A DNA stretch of 64,000 nt, from assembly GCF_022664535.1 (NCBI RefSeq), contig NZ_JAKUJY010000020.1, forward strand, positions 1-64,000, written 5' to 3'. The stretch comes from Sphingobium trunci (GTDB lineage Bacteria > Pseudomonadota > Alphaproteobacteria > Sphingomonadales > Sphingomonadaceae). Positions 35,430 through 44,449 of this stretch are shown here, in pieces. How positions within the stretch are numbered: position 1 is the first letter of the stretch; every line of letters begins with the position of its first letter. The notes under the pieces are model-generated. The model had not been told where the DNA came from, did not search any database, and saw only the letters and a program-made list of their open reading frames with translations. Both the position numbers and the translations under genes were made by a program.

Positions 35430-36612
35430 TCCCCCGATCGACAATCCCGAGGCCCAGGGCCCGGACAGCCGCACCCTGAAGCGCGTGGGAATCGGCGCGG
35501 CGGTGGTGGCCCTCGCCCTTGTCGGCTTCGGCATCGCATCGCGGATCAGCGCGACCAACGAACTGAAGCAGGTCGCAGCGGACTCGTCCATTCCGACCGT
35601 GACGGTCATCTCGCCGAAGGCCGCCAGCCAGGGGGACGCGCTGGTGCTGCCGGGCAATGTGCAGGCCTATAACAGCGCCGCGATCTTTGCCCGGACCAAC
35701 GGCTATGTGCGGCGCTGGCTGGCGGATATCGGCGATCATGTGCGGGCCGGGCAGCCGCTCGCCATTCTCGACGCGCCGGAGGTGGACCAGCAACTGGCGC
35801 AGGCACAGGCCGATTACCAGACGGCGCTGGCCAATGAACGGCTCGCCGCGACCACGTCCAGGCGCTGGGCCTCGATGCTGGCGCAGGATGCCGTGTCGCG
35901 GCAGGAGGCGGATGAGAAGGCGGGCGATCTTGCCGCGCGCCGGGCGCTGTCCAACGCCGCACTCGCCAATGTGAAGCGGTTGCAGGCCTTGCAGGGCTTC
36001 ACTCGATTGTCCGCGCCTTTCAGCGGGGTTGTCACCAGCCGGTCGGCGCAGATCGGCGCGCTGGTGGTGGCGGGCAACGCCGCCGCGCAGCCGCTGTTCA
36101 CCGTGTCCGACATCCACCGGATGCGCATCTATGTCCGGGTGCCGCAGGGCTATTCCGCATCGATCCGGCCCGGTATGACAGCCAGCCTGACACTGCCCGA
36201 ATATCCGGGACGGACCTTCCAGGCGACGCTGACCAGCAGTTCGGGCGCGGTCGACGCGCAATCGGGCGCCGTGCTGGTGCAGTTGCAGGCCGATAATGGC
36301 GATGGGGCGCTGAAGCCCGGCGCCTTCGCGCAGGTCAGCTTCAAGGTCGGGGCCGGTGCCGGCACCGGCGTCACCCTGCCGGGCAGCGCGATCCTCTACG
36401 GCAATGAAGGGCCAACGGTGGTGGTGGCCGGTGCCGATGGGCGCGTGACGGTGAAGCCGGTGATCATCGCCCGCGACGAGGGCAATATGGTGCAGATCTC
36501 GGGCGGGATCGGCCCGAACGACCGGGTGATCGACACGCCCCCGGACGCGATTCGCAGTGGGGACCGGGTGCGTGTGCAGGCCGCCGCGAAGGAGGCGCCC
36601 CATGGCCGTTGA
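35416..36612 (+). CDS. RND efflux periplasmic adaptor (second system)
   Basis: This adaptor of about 398 aa starts at the ATG at 35416 (MSEHNPPIDNPEAQGPD), overlapping the pump gene by 14 bases. A longer frame to 35356 reads through the pump in another phase and is unlikely. It has one N-terminal membrane helix (VGIGAAVVALALVGFGIA) rather than a lipobox. The biotinyl-lipoyl-like halves are at GYVRRWLADIGDHVRAGQPL and FTRLSAPFSGVVTSRSAQIG. The short helical hairpin fits a three-part pump. It overlaps the outer-membrane factor gene by 11 bases. Confidence 0.92.
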   Translation: MSEHNPPIDNPEAQGPDSRTLKRVGIGAAVVALALVGFGIASRISATNELKQVAADSSIPTVTVISPKAASQGDALVLPGNVQAYNSAAIFARTNGYVRRWLADIGDHVRAGQPLAILDAPEVDQQLAQAQADYQTALANERLAATTSRRWASMLAQDAVSRQEADEKAGDLAARRALSNAALANVKRLQALQGFTRLSAPFSGVVTSRSAQIGALVVAGNAAAQPLFTVSDIHRMRIYVRVPQGYSASIRPGMTASLTLPEYPGRTFQATLTSSSGAVDAQSGAVLVQLQADNGDGALKPGAFAQVSFKVGAGAGTGVTLPGSAILYGNEGPTVVVAGADGRVTVKPVIIARDEGNMVQISGGIGPNDRVIDTPPDAIRSGDRVRVQAAAKEAPHGR

Positions 36613-37996
36613 CGGCAGGGCCGCAGCCCTGTTGCTGGCGCTGCTGACCGGCTGCTCCATGGCGCCGGCCTATCGGCCCCCGGCCACCGCCGTGCCGCAG
36701 GCCTTCAAGGAGGTGGAGGGTTGGACGACCGCCACGCCGATGGACGGCGCACCGCGCGGGAAATGGTGGGAAGCCTTCAACGACCCGGTGCTGAACGATC
36801 TGGAGGAGCGGGCGGAACAAGCCAGTCCGACGCTCGGCGCCGCGCTGGCGCGCTACGACCAGGCGCGCGCGGCGGTGCAGGCCGAAAGCGCCGATCTGTT
36901 CCCGGACATCGGCGTCGGCGGCTCCGCCAGCAGGAACCGTCTGTCGCAAGGGCGGCCGGGCAGTAATGGATCCGTGGCCCGCTACGATGATGTCAGGGTG
37001 GGCGGATCGCTGGCCTATGAACTGGATCTTTGGGGTCGTATCCGCAACAGCGTGAAAGCGGCGCGGGCCGATGCGCAGGCCAGCGGCGCCGATCTGGGAT
37101 CGGCCCGGCTCAGTCTTCAGGCGGCGGTGGCCGACGCCTATGCGCGGCTGCGGGGGCTGGATGCCGAGGCGGCCTTGCTGAACCAGACCGTGGACGCCTT
37201 CGGCAAGGCCTATCGGCTTACGGCGACGCGGCACGACGGCGGCATTGCGTCGGGGATCGATGTCAATCGGGCCAGGACCGTGCTCGACAATGCCCGGGCC
37301 CAGATATCCGCTGTCGCCAACGAGCGCGCGGCGACCGAGCATGAGATTGCGGCGCTGGTGGGGGCGGTCGCCTCCGACTTTTCCATTCCGGTAAGGGTGC
37401 AGCCGCTGGTGGCTCCGTCCCTGCCCGCGGGTGCGCCATCGCAGTTGCTGCAGCGGCGGCCGGACATCGCGGCGGCCGAGCGGCGCATGTTCGCTGCCAA
37501 TGCGCGGATCGGGGTAGCCAGGGCGGCCTTCTTCCCGACGCTGACGCTGGGGCTGTCGGGGGGATATGAAACCACCAACGGCCAGTTGTTCAGCGCCCCC
37601 AACAGCTTCTGGGGACTGGGCCCGGCAGCGGCGGTTCTGGCCCTGTTCGATGGCGGGCGGCGCGCCGCGCAGGTGAAGATATCCCGCGCCGAATATGAGG
37701 AATTGAGCGCCGATTATCGCCAGACCGTCCTCACCGCCTTCCGCCAGGTGGAGGATGCGATCGCGGCCAACCGGCTTCTGGCCGAACAGGCCGTCGATCA
37801 GCGCGGCGCGGCGACGGCGGCGGGGCGGACCAGCGATCTGGCGCTGACCCGCTATCGCGATGGTGCATCCGACTATCTGGAAGTGGTCACGGCGCAGACC
37901 GATGCGCTGGACGCGCAACGGGCGCTGCTGGCGGTGGAGACGCAGCGGATGCGGGCGAGCATCGCGCTGGTGAGGGCGCTGGGCGGACCGGTTTAG
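36602..37996 (+). CDS. RND efflux outer-membrane factor, NodT-type lipoprotein (second system)
   Basis: This protein of about 464 aa starts at 36602 (MAVDGRAAALLLALLTGCSM), giving a lipobox with Cys at about residue 18. The TolC-like repeats include LGAALARYDQARAAVQAESA, ELDLWGRIRNSVKAARADAQ and LLQRRPDIAAAERRMFAANA. It completes the second tripartite pump. A small hairpin overlaps and follows the stop codon. Confidence 0.93.
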   Translation: MAVDGRAAALLLALLTGCSMAPAYRPPATAVPQAFKEVEGWTTATPMDGAPRGKWWEAFNDPVLNDLEERAEQASPTLGAALARYDQARAAVQAESADLFPDIGVGGSASRNRLSQGRPGSNGSVARYDDVRVGGSLAYELDLWGRIRNSVKAARADAQASGADLGSARLSLQAAVADAYARLRGLDAEAALLNQTVDAFGKAYRLTATRHDGGIASGIDVNRARTVLDNARAQISAVANERAATEHEIAALVGAVASDFSIPVRVQPLVAPSLPAGAPSQLLQRRPDIAAAERRMFAANARIGVARAAFFPTLTLGLSGGYETTNGQLFSAPNSFWGLGPAAAVLALFDGGRRAAQVKISRAEYEELSADYRQTVLTAFRQVEDAIAANRLLAEQAVDQRGAATAAGRTSDLALTRYRDGASDYLEVVTAQTDALDAQRALLAVETQRMRASIALVRALGGPV

Positions 37997-38010
37997 GCTC
38001 CAGGCCTAAA
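37992..38010. terminator. Small hairpin between convergent genes
   Basis: A 7-bp inverted repeat (TTTAGGC/GCCTAAA) with a 5-base loop spans the stop of the outer-membrane factor gene and the 24-bp gap before the convergent small gene. No long U-run follows on either strand, so it is at most a weak bidirectional terminator. Confidence 0.3.
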
Positions 38011-38020
38011 ACCCGCCCCT

Positions 38021-38263
38021 CTAATGGACCTCAGCCTTCAGCCGCTCCACCAGCTTCTCGATCTCATAGGGTTCCAATATCCAGGTGCGGGTCTTGCGGC
38101 CCTCGCGGTGGACAGGCTGGGTCAGCAGGACACGCGCCTGCTCCTTCGCATGGGGCTTGAAGATGGCAAAATGCTGGGCGCAATCGCGGATCGTGCCGAT
38201 GATCGGCGCCTTGCCGTCAAGGTCGATCATGGTGGCTGGCTGGTCCCAGGGAATGGAGAGCAT
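38021..38263 (-). CDS. Small hypothetical protein (80 aa)
   Basis: This 80-aa protein starts MLSIPWDQPATMIDLDGKAP and ends in a helical, charged tail (EKLVERLKAEVH). It has no signal peptide or membrane segment. The N-terminal pattern of Trp-Asp-x-Pro followed by a short beta-like stretch loosely resembles small DUF982-type proteins, but this is not firm. It follows a second small ORF on the same strand by 38 bases, downstream of the TonB receptor gene. Function is unknown. Confidence 0.6.
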   Translation of the reverse strand: MLSIPWDQPATMIDLDGKAPIIGTIRDCAQHFAIFKPHAKEQARVLLTQPVHREGRKTRTWILEPYEIEKLVERLKAEVH

Positions 38264-38301
38264 GGTTGATCCTGTCCTGAACGATGAAGCGGTCAGCGCC
38301 G

Positions 38302-38505
38302 CTAGCGGATGACGTGGCGGAAGCCGATCGGCTGGTGGAAGTCCACGGCCTGCGGATGGCAGGCAGCGGGGCGGGAGCACCGGCAATCGTGCGGTGCGCG
38401 GAGATGGGAACCGCACTTCAGCACTTCGGCCTGGGCAATCTCCGCGAAAGCGCCGCCTTCGATGAAGCGCTTGCCTTGCGTGACGGAAACCGGTGCGTCG
38501 ATCAT
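38302..38505 (-). CDS. Small Cys/His-rich hypothetical protein (67 aa)
   Basis: A 67-codon frame starts at 38505 (MIDAPVSVTQGKRFIEGGAF). Its second half is rich in potential ligands: KCGSHLRAPHDCRCSRPAAC, then HPQAVDFHQPIGFRHVIR. The Cys/His spacing is compatible with metal binding, but I know no matching family. A weak G-rich ribosome-binding site precedes it. It sits beyond the receptor gene terminator and just before the 80-aa gene, so the two may be co-transcribed. It may be spurious. Confidence 0.45.
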   Translation of the reverse strand: MIDAPVSVTQGKRFIEGGAFAEIAQAEVLKCGSHLRAPHDCRCSRPAACHPQAVDFHQPIGFRHVIR

Positions 38506-38552
38506 GGACCCACCATAGCGAGGGATGGGCCAGGAGTATCGGGCAAAAGAAA

Positions 38553-38579
38553 GACGCCGGAAGCGTTGCTTCCGGCGTC
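38553..38579 (-). terminator. Rho-independent terminator of the TonB receptor gene
   Basis: A perfect 12-bp stem (arms 38553-38564 and 38568-38579, GACGCCGGAAGC/GCTTCCGGCGTC) with a 3-base loop is followed on the minus strand by TTTCTTTTG. It lies 14 bases after the receptor stop codon. This is the clearest intrinsic terminator in the window. Confidence 0.85.
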
Positions 38580-38593
38580 CGGGTCGATCCGCT

Positions 38594-41023
38594 TCAGAAA
38601 TCCTTGCGGACGGTGACGCCGATCTTGCGCGGCGTGCCGATATTATAGCCCAGCCGGCCCCGCCCGCCGCGCTCACGGTCGAGCGAGTAGAGCGGATTTT
38701 CATCGAACAGATTGTTGACGAACAGGGTGACGGACAGGCCGCTGTCCCAACTGGCCCCGGTCGACAGATTGACCAGATCGTAGGCGCTGAGCTTGTAGGA
38801 ACCGAAATTATAGGCGCCGGTGCCATAGGTGCCGTTGGCCGGATTATAATAGATGGAGTTGGTGAAGCTGCCGGCGCCCGACTCCTGATCGGCAAGCTGG
38901 GTATAGCGGTCGCCGACATGCTGGTAGCTGGCGGTGAAGGACCAGCTGGTCTGCGCCGCAATCTCCATCGTGTAGGTTGCCGCCGCCGCCATCTGGAATT
39001 TCGGCACGGTGGGCAGGCGGTTGCCTTTGCGGATTCCCGCGATGGTCGCGCCGCCCGCGTCGGTCACATTGCTGTCGATCTTCGAATCGATATAGCTGCC
39101 GCTCAAGGACAGATCGAGATTGGGCGAGAGGCGAGCGCTCAGTTCGGCTTCCAACCCCGCCGTGTGCGCCTTGGGCACGTTGAAGACGACGCGGGAGGAG
39201 CAACTGCCCGCATCGGCCGTCACCTGCAGATTCTTGATGTCGTTATAGAAGACCGCGGCGTTCAGGGTGATGCCGCGGCTCGAAGCCTTCACGCCGGCTT
39301 CATAGTTCCACAGCGTTTCATCGTCGAAGGTCGGGCGGTTGCCATAGGTGGCGGCATCCGGTCCCGTCGCCCCGCCGGAACAGAGCGGCAGGTTCAGCGG
39401 ATCGTTCACGCCGCCCAGGCGGAAGCCCTTGGACGCCTGCGCATTGAAGGTGAGGTCGCGACTCGCCTCATAGCTGGCGATGAAGCGCGGGGAGAAGCCG
39501 GTCGATCCGGTCTTGTCGCCCACCCGGTTGTCGCCGTTGGAAAAGACGCCGCCGGTCTTGAAGTCGCGCTCTTCCTTGAAGTCATAATAGCGTCCACCGG
39601 CGGTGAGCTTGAACTGGCCGAACTTGTAGCTGGCCTCGCCGAAGGCCGCATATTGTTTGATGATATACGGGATGTCGGCATTGTAGGGCGAGTTGAGCGG
39701 GAAGCCGTTGGCCGCCGCCGCGGACGTGCCAGCCCCCAGCGCGGCATCGATGAAAGCGTCGTAGCCCGGTGTCGGCAAGCGCTGGGCATAGGTGCGGTCG
39801 ACATGGCTGTAGAAGCCGCCGAACACCCATTGGAAGGGATCGTTGCCGGTGGAGGCGAGGCGCACTTCCTGCGTCCATTGCTTGAGCTTTGTGGTGTCGC
39901 GCAGGTTCGACGGCAGGTTGGCGAGGGCGGGATTGGCGCCCAGGGCCATGATGAAGGGCGTCACCGACACGGAACCCGTAAGCGCCGAAGCGTCGCGGCT
40001 GACCAGAATGTCGCGGTGAATATAGGTGGTGATCGACGTCAGCGCGATGTCCGAACCGAGATCGACATTGGCGGTGAAGTCCGCCAGCGTGGTCTTGTCG
40101 CGAAATTCTTCCCGCAACTTCAGATATTGGGTGCGTTCGGGAAAGATATCGGCCGCGCTGATCAGCGGATTATAATAGAGATGATAGCTGTCCTCGCGAT
40201 TGAAGCCGTTGGTGCGGATATCCTGATAGATGATGCGCGGCGTCAACTTGATGCCCGGCGCGGGTTCCCAGAGCAGGCTGAGGCGTCCGCCATAGCGGCG
40301 GCCATCATTGACATTTTTGCCGGCGGCGGGGCCGATGGCGTCGATGAAGCCTGCATAATGTTCACCATAGCCGACGGCGCGGATGGCGGCATTGTCACCC
40401 AGGGGAAGGTTGATCGCGCCCTTGCCCGAATAGCCGACATCGCCGCCCTTCAGCACATTGACGCCCGCCTCGACCGTTCCCTCGGTCCGTCCGAGCCTGG
40501 GTTGCTTGGTGATGTAGCGGACGGTGCCGCCTTCCGAACCCGAACCGAACAGCGTTCCCTGCGGACCGCGCAGCGTTTCCACGCGGTCGAGATCGAACAG
40601 GTCGAAATCCGGCGTGAAGAGCGACATGGAGATGACGGATTCGTCGAGATAGACGCCGACCTGTTCCTTGACGCCCGGCTGGTCGCGGACGACCTGGCCC
40701 GCCGAAACGCCACGCACCGACACCTGGCTCTGACCGGGCCCGAGATTCTGGACGGTCAGGCCAGCGACGCTGCGCGACACGTCCTCGATCGAAGTAGCGC
40801 CCATGCGCTGCATCGCCTCGGCGGTCTGCGCATTGATGGAGAAGGGCACATTCTGGATGGATTCGTTGCGCTTCGTCGCAGTGACGATGATCTCGTTGCC
40901 TGCCCAGTCCGACGTATTGTCGGTCGCCTGCGCCAGGGCGCCGCTCGACAGGCCGGCCAGCGCCAAAGCAAGGCATGAGGCCGACCAGCGGACCATAGAG
41001 TCATGGCGTGAAGATTTACCCAT
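38594..41023 (-). CDS. TonB-dependent outer-membrane receptor
   Basis: This 809-aa receptor has a signal peptide (CLALALAGLSSGALAQA) and a plug domain beginning with IIVTATKRNESIQNVPFSI, a TonB-box-like start typical of sphingomonads. The plug ends with VETLRGPQGTLFGSGSEGGT, and a 22-strand barrel ends in the aromatic residue of VTVRKDF. GGAGG precedes the start by five bases. Such receptors import siderophores, vitamins or organic solutes with TonB energy. No substrate can be named, and there is no riboswitch or linked transporter to guide the choice. A strong terminator follows. Confidence 0.92.
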   Translation of the reverse strand: MGKSSRHDSMVRWSASCLALALAGLSSGALAQATDNTSDWAGNEIIVTATKRNESIQNVPFSINAQTAEAMQRMGATSIEDVSRSVAGLTVQNLGPGQSQVSVRGVSAGQVVRDQPGVKEQVGVYLDESVISMSLFTPDFDLFDLDRVETLRGPQGTLFGSGSEGGTVRYITKQPRLGRTEGTVEAGVNVLKGGDVGYSGKGAINLPLGDNAAIRAVGYGEHYAGFIDAIGPAAGKNVNDGRRYGGRLSLLWEPAPGIKLTPRIIYQDIRTNGFNREDSYHLYYNPLISAADIFPERTQYLKLREEFRDKTTLADFTANVDLGSDIALTSITTYIHRDILVSRDASALTGSVSVTPFIMALGANPALANLPSNLRDTTKLKQWTQEVRLASTGNDPFQWVFGGFYSHVDRTYAQRLPTPGYDAFIDAALGAGTSAAAANGFPLNSPYNADIPYIIKQYAAFGEASYKFGQFKLTAGGRYYDFKEERDFKTGGVFSNGDNRVGDKTGSTGFSPRFIASYEASRDLTFNAQASKGFRLGGVNDPLNLPLCSGGATGPDAATYGNRPTFDDETLWNYEAGVKASSRGITLNAAVFYNDIKNLQVTADAGSCSSRVVFNVPKAHTAGLEAELSARLSPNLDLSLSGSYIDSKIDSNVTDAGGATIAGIRKGNRLPTVPKFQMAAAATYTMEIAAQTSWSFTASYQHVGDRYTQLADQESGAGSFTNSIYYNPANGTYGTGAYNFGSYKLSAYDLVNLSTGASWDSGLSVTLFVNNLFDENPLYSLDRERGGRGRLGYNIGTPRKIGVTVRKDF

Positions 41024-41270
41024 TTCATCCTCCCTGTAGTGAACGTCCTGTTATCTTTATTCGAGGATTTCGGCGTTTATCTTATGGTGCCGAAAGATAT
41101 TCACTTGAAGCTAACCTAGATCATGTCATTCGATGGATGCAATGAAAATTGCGCGGTAGGGATCGAATCTTGCCGAGTTGTAGCTTCCTTGCCTCACTTT
41201 CGGGGGCGGAGCTGCGGTTGCCGTCGGGCTACTGCGCCTTTCGCCTTGCCGTGCACCATGAGGCGGCGGT

Positions 41271-44200
41271 ATGACGACCGCTCTTGAGGGGGGCTTTGCA
41301 CGGACATATCCGGCGAGCTTGGGGGACAAGCCTTTGAGCGGATTGGGGAAGATCATTGGAGGGCTGGCATGGGCAGGCGCCCTGAGCCTGTCCGTCGCGT
41401 CGCATGCGCAGACCGGCAGCACCCTGTTGAGTGACAGTTTCCGCGTCGGCAGCGAAGGCGGCGCGCTGTGCCAGGCGCAGAGCGCGGCTGGCGATCCGGC
41501 GGTGCGGACCATGTTCGACCGATCATGGGCGCTGGTGTGCCGGGATGCGGCGCAGCCGGTGGGGCAGATCTATGCGCTGAGGCGCGGCTCCGGCGACATG
41601 GACGCGGTGTTGCTGGACCGGCTGGCTGCCTCGCGCAGGGCCGGGGTGGAATGCGGCGCGGCGGGCGGCGCAACCCTGCCGGATATCGGCGCGGCGATCG
41701 TGCGAAATTGTACCGGGGCGGCCGGAACCTATCGTATCCTGACGGTGGCGCGGGGGCGGACGCTTTACGTCGCGCAGGGCTATGCCGCCTATGCGAGCGC
41801 GCTCGACCTGGGGCTGCGGTCCGTGATGCGGGGCCGGATCGTGCCGGGCAAGATCGATATCGCGACGACCGGCAGCGATGTGGCCGGTTTCGCGCGCTTG
41901 CAGGCGGCGACGCTGGACCCGCAGACCGTGCTGGCCGAGGGTTATCGGCGCAATGCGTCGGGCAATTATGCGGAAGCCGCCGAATTTTTCGACAGCCTGA
42001 CCGACCGACTGGCGCGCGATGCCGACGGCAACAGCCTGACCCCGGCGGAGCGATCCAACCGGGCGCATGAATATCTGGTCAATCGCGGCCTGCAACTGTC
42101 CAATCTCGGCCTGTTCGATCAGGCGGATGCAGCCTTCGCCAAGGCGAGGGCAATTCCCACGGCCGACGCCGTGCAAATCCGCCTGCGTCGCAATTTCGAG
42201 GCCATGCACCACATCAACCGGCAGGATCTGGACGGGGCATTGGCCATTCTCGACCGTCCGTTGGCGGGCGGCGGCGGTGCGTTGACGGGAGGTGAGGGCG
42301 CCGTCGTGCTGCCCCCGGAAGTGGCGGCGGAAATGAGCAGCGGCGCGTCCCAGGCCCGCGCGCTGGGCGTGCGGCAGGACAGGACGCTGACCCCGGCCGA
42401 ACGCGCGGCGATCATAGACGCGCAGGCGCAGCAGCTGCGCGGCACCATCCTGCGACTGTCGGGGCAACCGGCGGCGGCGCGGGAGATCTTGACCAAAGCA
42501 TTGGCGAGCGCGGTCGCGATCCGTGACGGGCGGGTCACGTCGATCACCCGCCTGCGCGCGCAATTGCTGGGCGAGATTGCGCTGACCTACGAAGCGGAAG
42601 GGGATTTCGGGCAGGCGGAAGCCAATCTCAATCAGGCGTTGGCCCTGCTGGCGGCGCAATATCCCGAGACGGTGGCGCTGAACGGCGCGCGGGCGCGGCT
42701 GGGTGCCTTCCTTGTCCGGCACGGGCGGAATGACGATGCGCTGGCCATCTATCGCAGCATCATGGCGTCGACCATCGGCAATCGCGCGACGCTGACGGGG
42801 ATGGCGAACCAGCTCCAGCCCTATTTCACGCTGCTGGCGCGGCAGATTGCGCAGCGCCCCGAACTGACCGCAGACCTGTTTGCGGCATCGCAATTGCTGA
42901 TCCGGCCAGGTGCAGCCGATACGCTGGAGCAGCTTTCCCGCGAATTGTCCGCGGGCAATGGCGAAGCGGCGCGGCTGTTCCGCCAATCCGTATCCCTTTC
43001 CCGCGATATCGAGCGGGAACGGATCATGCTGGCGCAGTTGCGGCAGGCGGCGCAGGCCAATGAAGGCCTCTCGCCGCAGATCGCGCAGGCGCAAAGCGAT
43101 ATCGAGCAGCTTGCGGCCGATCAGTCGAGCACGTTGACGGCGCTGGCAGCCTATCCGCAATATCGCGCCGTCAGTCCGCAGATATTGAGCCTGACCGACA
43201 TGCAGGCCACGCTGAAGCCGGGCGAGGGTTATTTCAAACTGGCCCAGTTGGGGGACGCGCTCTACGCGGTCTGGATCGATGGTGCGGGCGCGACCGGCTA
43301 TCGGCTGGCGGCCAGCGCGGGCGAGGTTGCGCGCAAGGTGGCGGCGCTGCGCGAGACCATCTCCATCGAGGTCAATGGCGCGCAGACGACCTATGCGCTG
43401 GACGTACCGGTGGCGCGCAGCCTCTATCTGGACCTGTTCGCGCCGATCGACCAGCGGCTGGCGGCGGTGAAGCATCTGATCTTCGAGCCGGACGGGGCGA
43501 TGCTGCAATTGCCGGTCAATCTGCTGATCGCCTCGCAGCCGGGCGTCGACGCCTATGCGGCGCGGGTGGCGCAGGGCGGCGACGAGTTCGATTTCCGGGG
43601 GATCGACTGGCTGGGCCGCGACCATGCGGTCAGCACCGCGCTGTCGGCGCGGGCGTTCCGCGATGCGCGGGCGGCGGCGCCGTCGAACGCCGTGCAAAGC
43701 TATATCGGTTTCGGGGACAATGCGCCGCTTTCGAAGGCGGTGCTGACCGCATCCACGCGGGGTGCGGTGAACGACGGAACGGCTGGAGACTGCAACTGGT
43801 CGCCGCTGCAATGGAACCGCCCCATCCCCGCGACCGAATTGCGCGAGGCGGCGCAGGCCATTGGCGGGCAGGGCAGCCAACTCGTGACCGGCGCGGCCTT
43901 CACCGATGAGGCAGTGATGGCGCGCGGTGATCTCGACAGCTTCCGCATCCTGCATTTCGCGACCCATGGTCTGGTGACGCCGCCGCATCCGGGCTGTCCG
44001 GCGCGGCCCGCGCTGTTGACCAGCTTTGCGCCGGACAAGGCTTCGGACGGTCTGCTGCAGTTCAGCGAGATTTTCGACCTGCGGCTGAACGCCGATCTGG
44101 TGGTGCTGTCGGCCTGCGACACGGCGGGCGAAGCGGGCGTGGAAACCACGCGGGCGGCCGGGCTTTCGGGCGGCGGCGGAGCGCTGGACGGGCTGGTGCG

Positions 44201-44444
44201 CGCCTTCATCGGTGCGGGGAGCCGCGCCGTGATCGCCAGCCATTGGCCCGCGCCGGAGGATTATCACGCCACCGAGCGGCTGATGAGCGGTCTGTTCGCG
44301 GCCAGCGCGGATCAGCCCGTCGCGGAAGCGCTTCGGGCCGCGCAGATCAGGCTGATGGACGATCCGGAGACGTCGCATCCCTTCTACTGGTCCGGCTTCG
44401 CGATCATCGGTGACGGTGCGCGCCCGCTGATCGCCCGTCGCTGA
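41271..44444 (+). CDS. Exported CHAT-domain (caspase-like) protein with TPR-like region
   Basis: This 1057-aa protein has an N-terminal signal peptide (about residues 28-47, IGGLAWAGALSLSVASHAQ), a Cys-containing N-terminal region, and a helical middle with TPR-like repeats (LNQALALLAAQYPETVALNG). A C-terminal CHAT protease domain follows. The predicted His-Cys dyad is His at about 899 in LHFATHGLV and Cys at about 949 in VVLSACDTAGE, with downstream motifs AFIGAGSRAVIASHW and HPFYWSGFAIIG. The signal peptide predicts periplasmic action, unlike cytosolic separase or immune CHAT proteases. It leads a row of overlapping genes for a cyclase, a FecR-like protein and a two-partner secretion pair. 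Confidence 0.9.
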   Translation: MTTALEGGFARTYPASLGDKPLSGLGKIIGGLAWAGALSLSVASHAQTGSTLLSDSFRVGSEGGALCQAQSAAGDPAVRTMFDRSWALVCRDAAQPVGQIYALRRGSGDMDAVLLDRLAASRRAGVECGAAGGATLPDIGAAIVRNCTGAAGTYRILTVARGRTLYVAQGYAAYASALDLGLRSVMRGRIVPGKIDIATTGSDVAGFARLQAATLDPQTVLAEGYRRNASGNYAEAAEFFDSLTDRLARDADGNSLTPAERSNRAHEYLVNRGLQLSNLGLFDQADAAFAKARAIPTADAVQIRLRRNFEAMHHINRQDLDGALAILDRPLAGGGGALTGGEGAVVLPPEVAAEMSSGASQARALGVRQDRTLTPAERAAIIDAQAQQLRGTILRLSGQPAAAREILTKALASAVAIRDGRVTSITRLRAQLLGEIALTYEAEGDFGQAEANLNQALALLAAQYPETVALNGARARLGAFLVRHGRNDDALAIYRSIMASTIGNRATLTGMANQLQPYFTLLARQIAQRPELTADLFAASQLLIRPGAADTLEQLSRELSAGNGEAARLFRQSVSLSRDIERERIMLAQLRQAAQANEGLSPQIAQAQSDIEQLAADQSSTLTALAAYPQYRAVSPQILSLTDMQATLKPGEGYFKLAQLGDALYAVWIDGAGATGYRLAASAGEVARKVAALRETISIEVNGAQTTYALDVPVARSLYLDLFAPIDQRLAAVKHLIFEPDGAMLQLPVNLLIASQPGVDAYAARVAQGGDEFDFRGIDWLGRDHAVSTALSARAFRDARAAAPSNAVQSYIGFGDNAPLSKAVLTASTRGAVNDGTAGDCNWSPLQWNRPIPATELREAAQAIGGQGSQLVTGAAFTDEAVMARGDLDSFRILHFATHGLVTPPHPGCPARPALLTSFAPDKASDGLLQFSEIFDLRLNADLVVLSACDTAGEAGVETTRAAGLSGGGGALDGLVRAFIGAGSRAVIASHWPAPEDYHATERLMSGLFAASADQPVAEALRAAQIRLMDDPETSHPFYWSGFAIIGDGARPLIARR

Positions 44445-44449
44445 CGGCG

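Noticed and set aside
38594..41023. TonB receptor as the B12 receptor BtuB because a cob locus is nearby
   Set aside because: No cobalamin riboswitch precedes it, it is separated from the cob locus by another operon, and the plug and barrel resemble the broad sphingomonad receptor group rather than BtuB.
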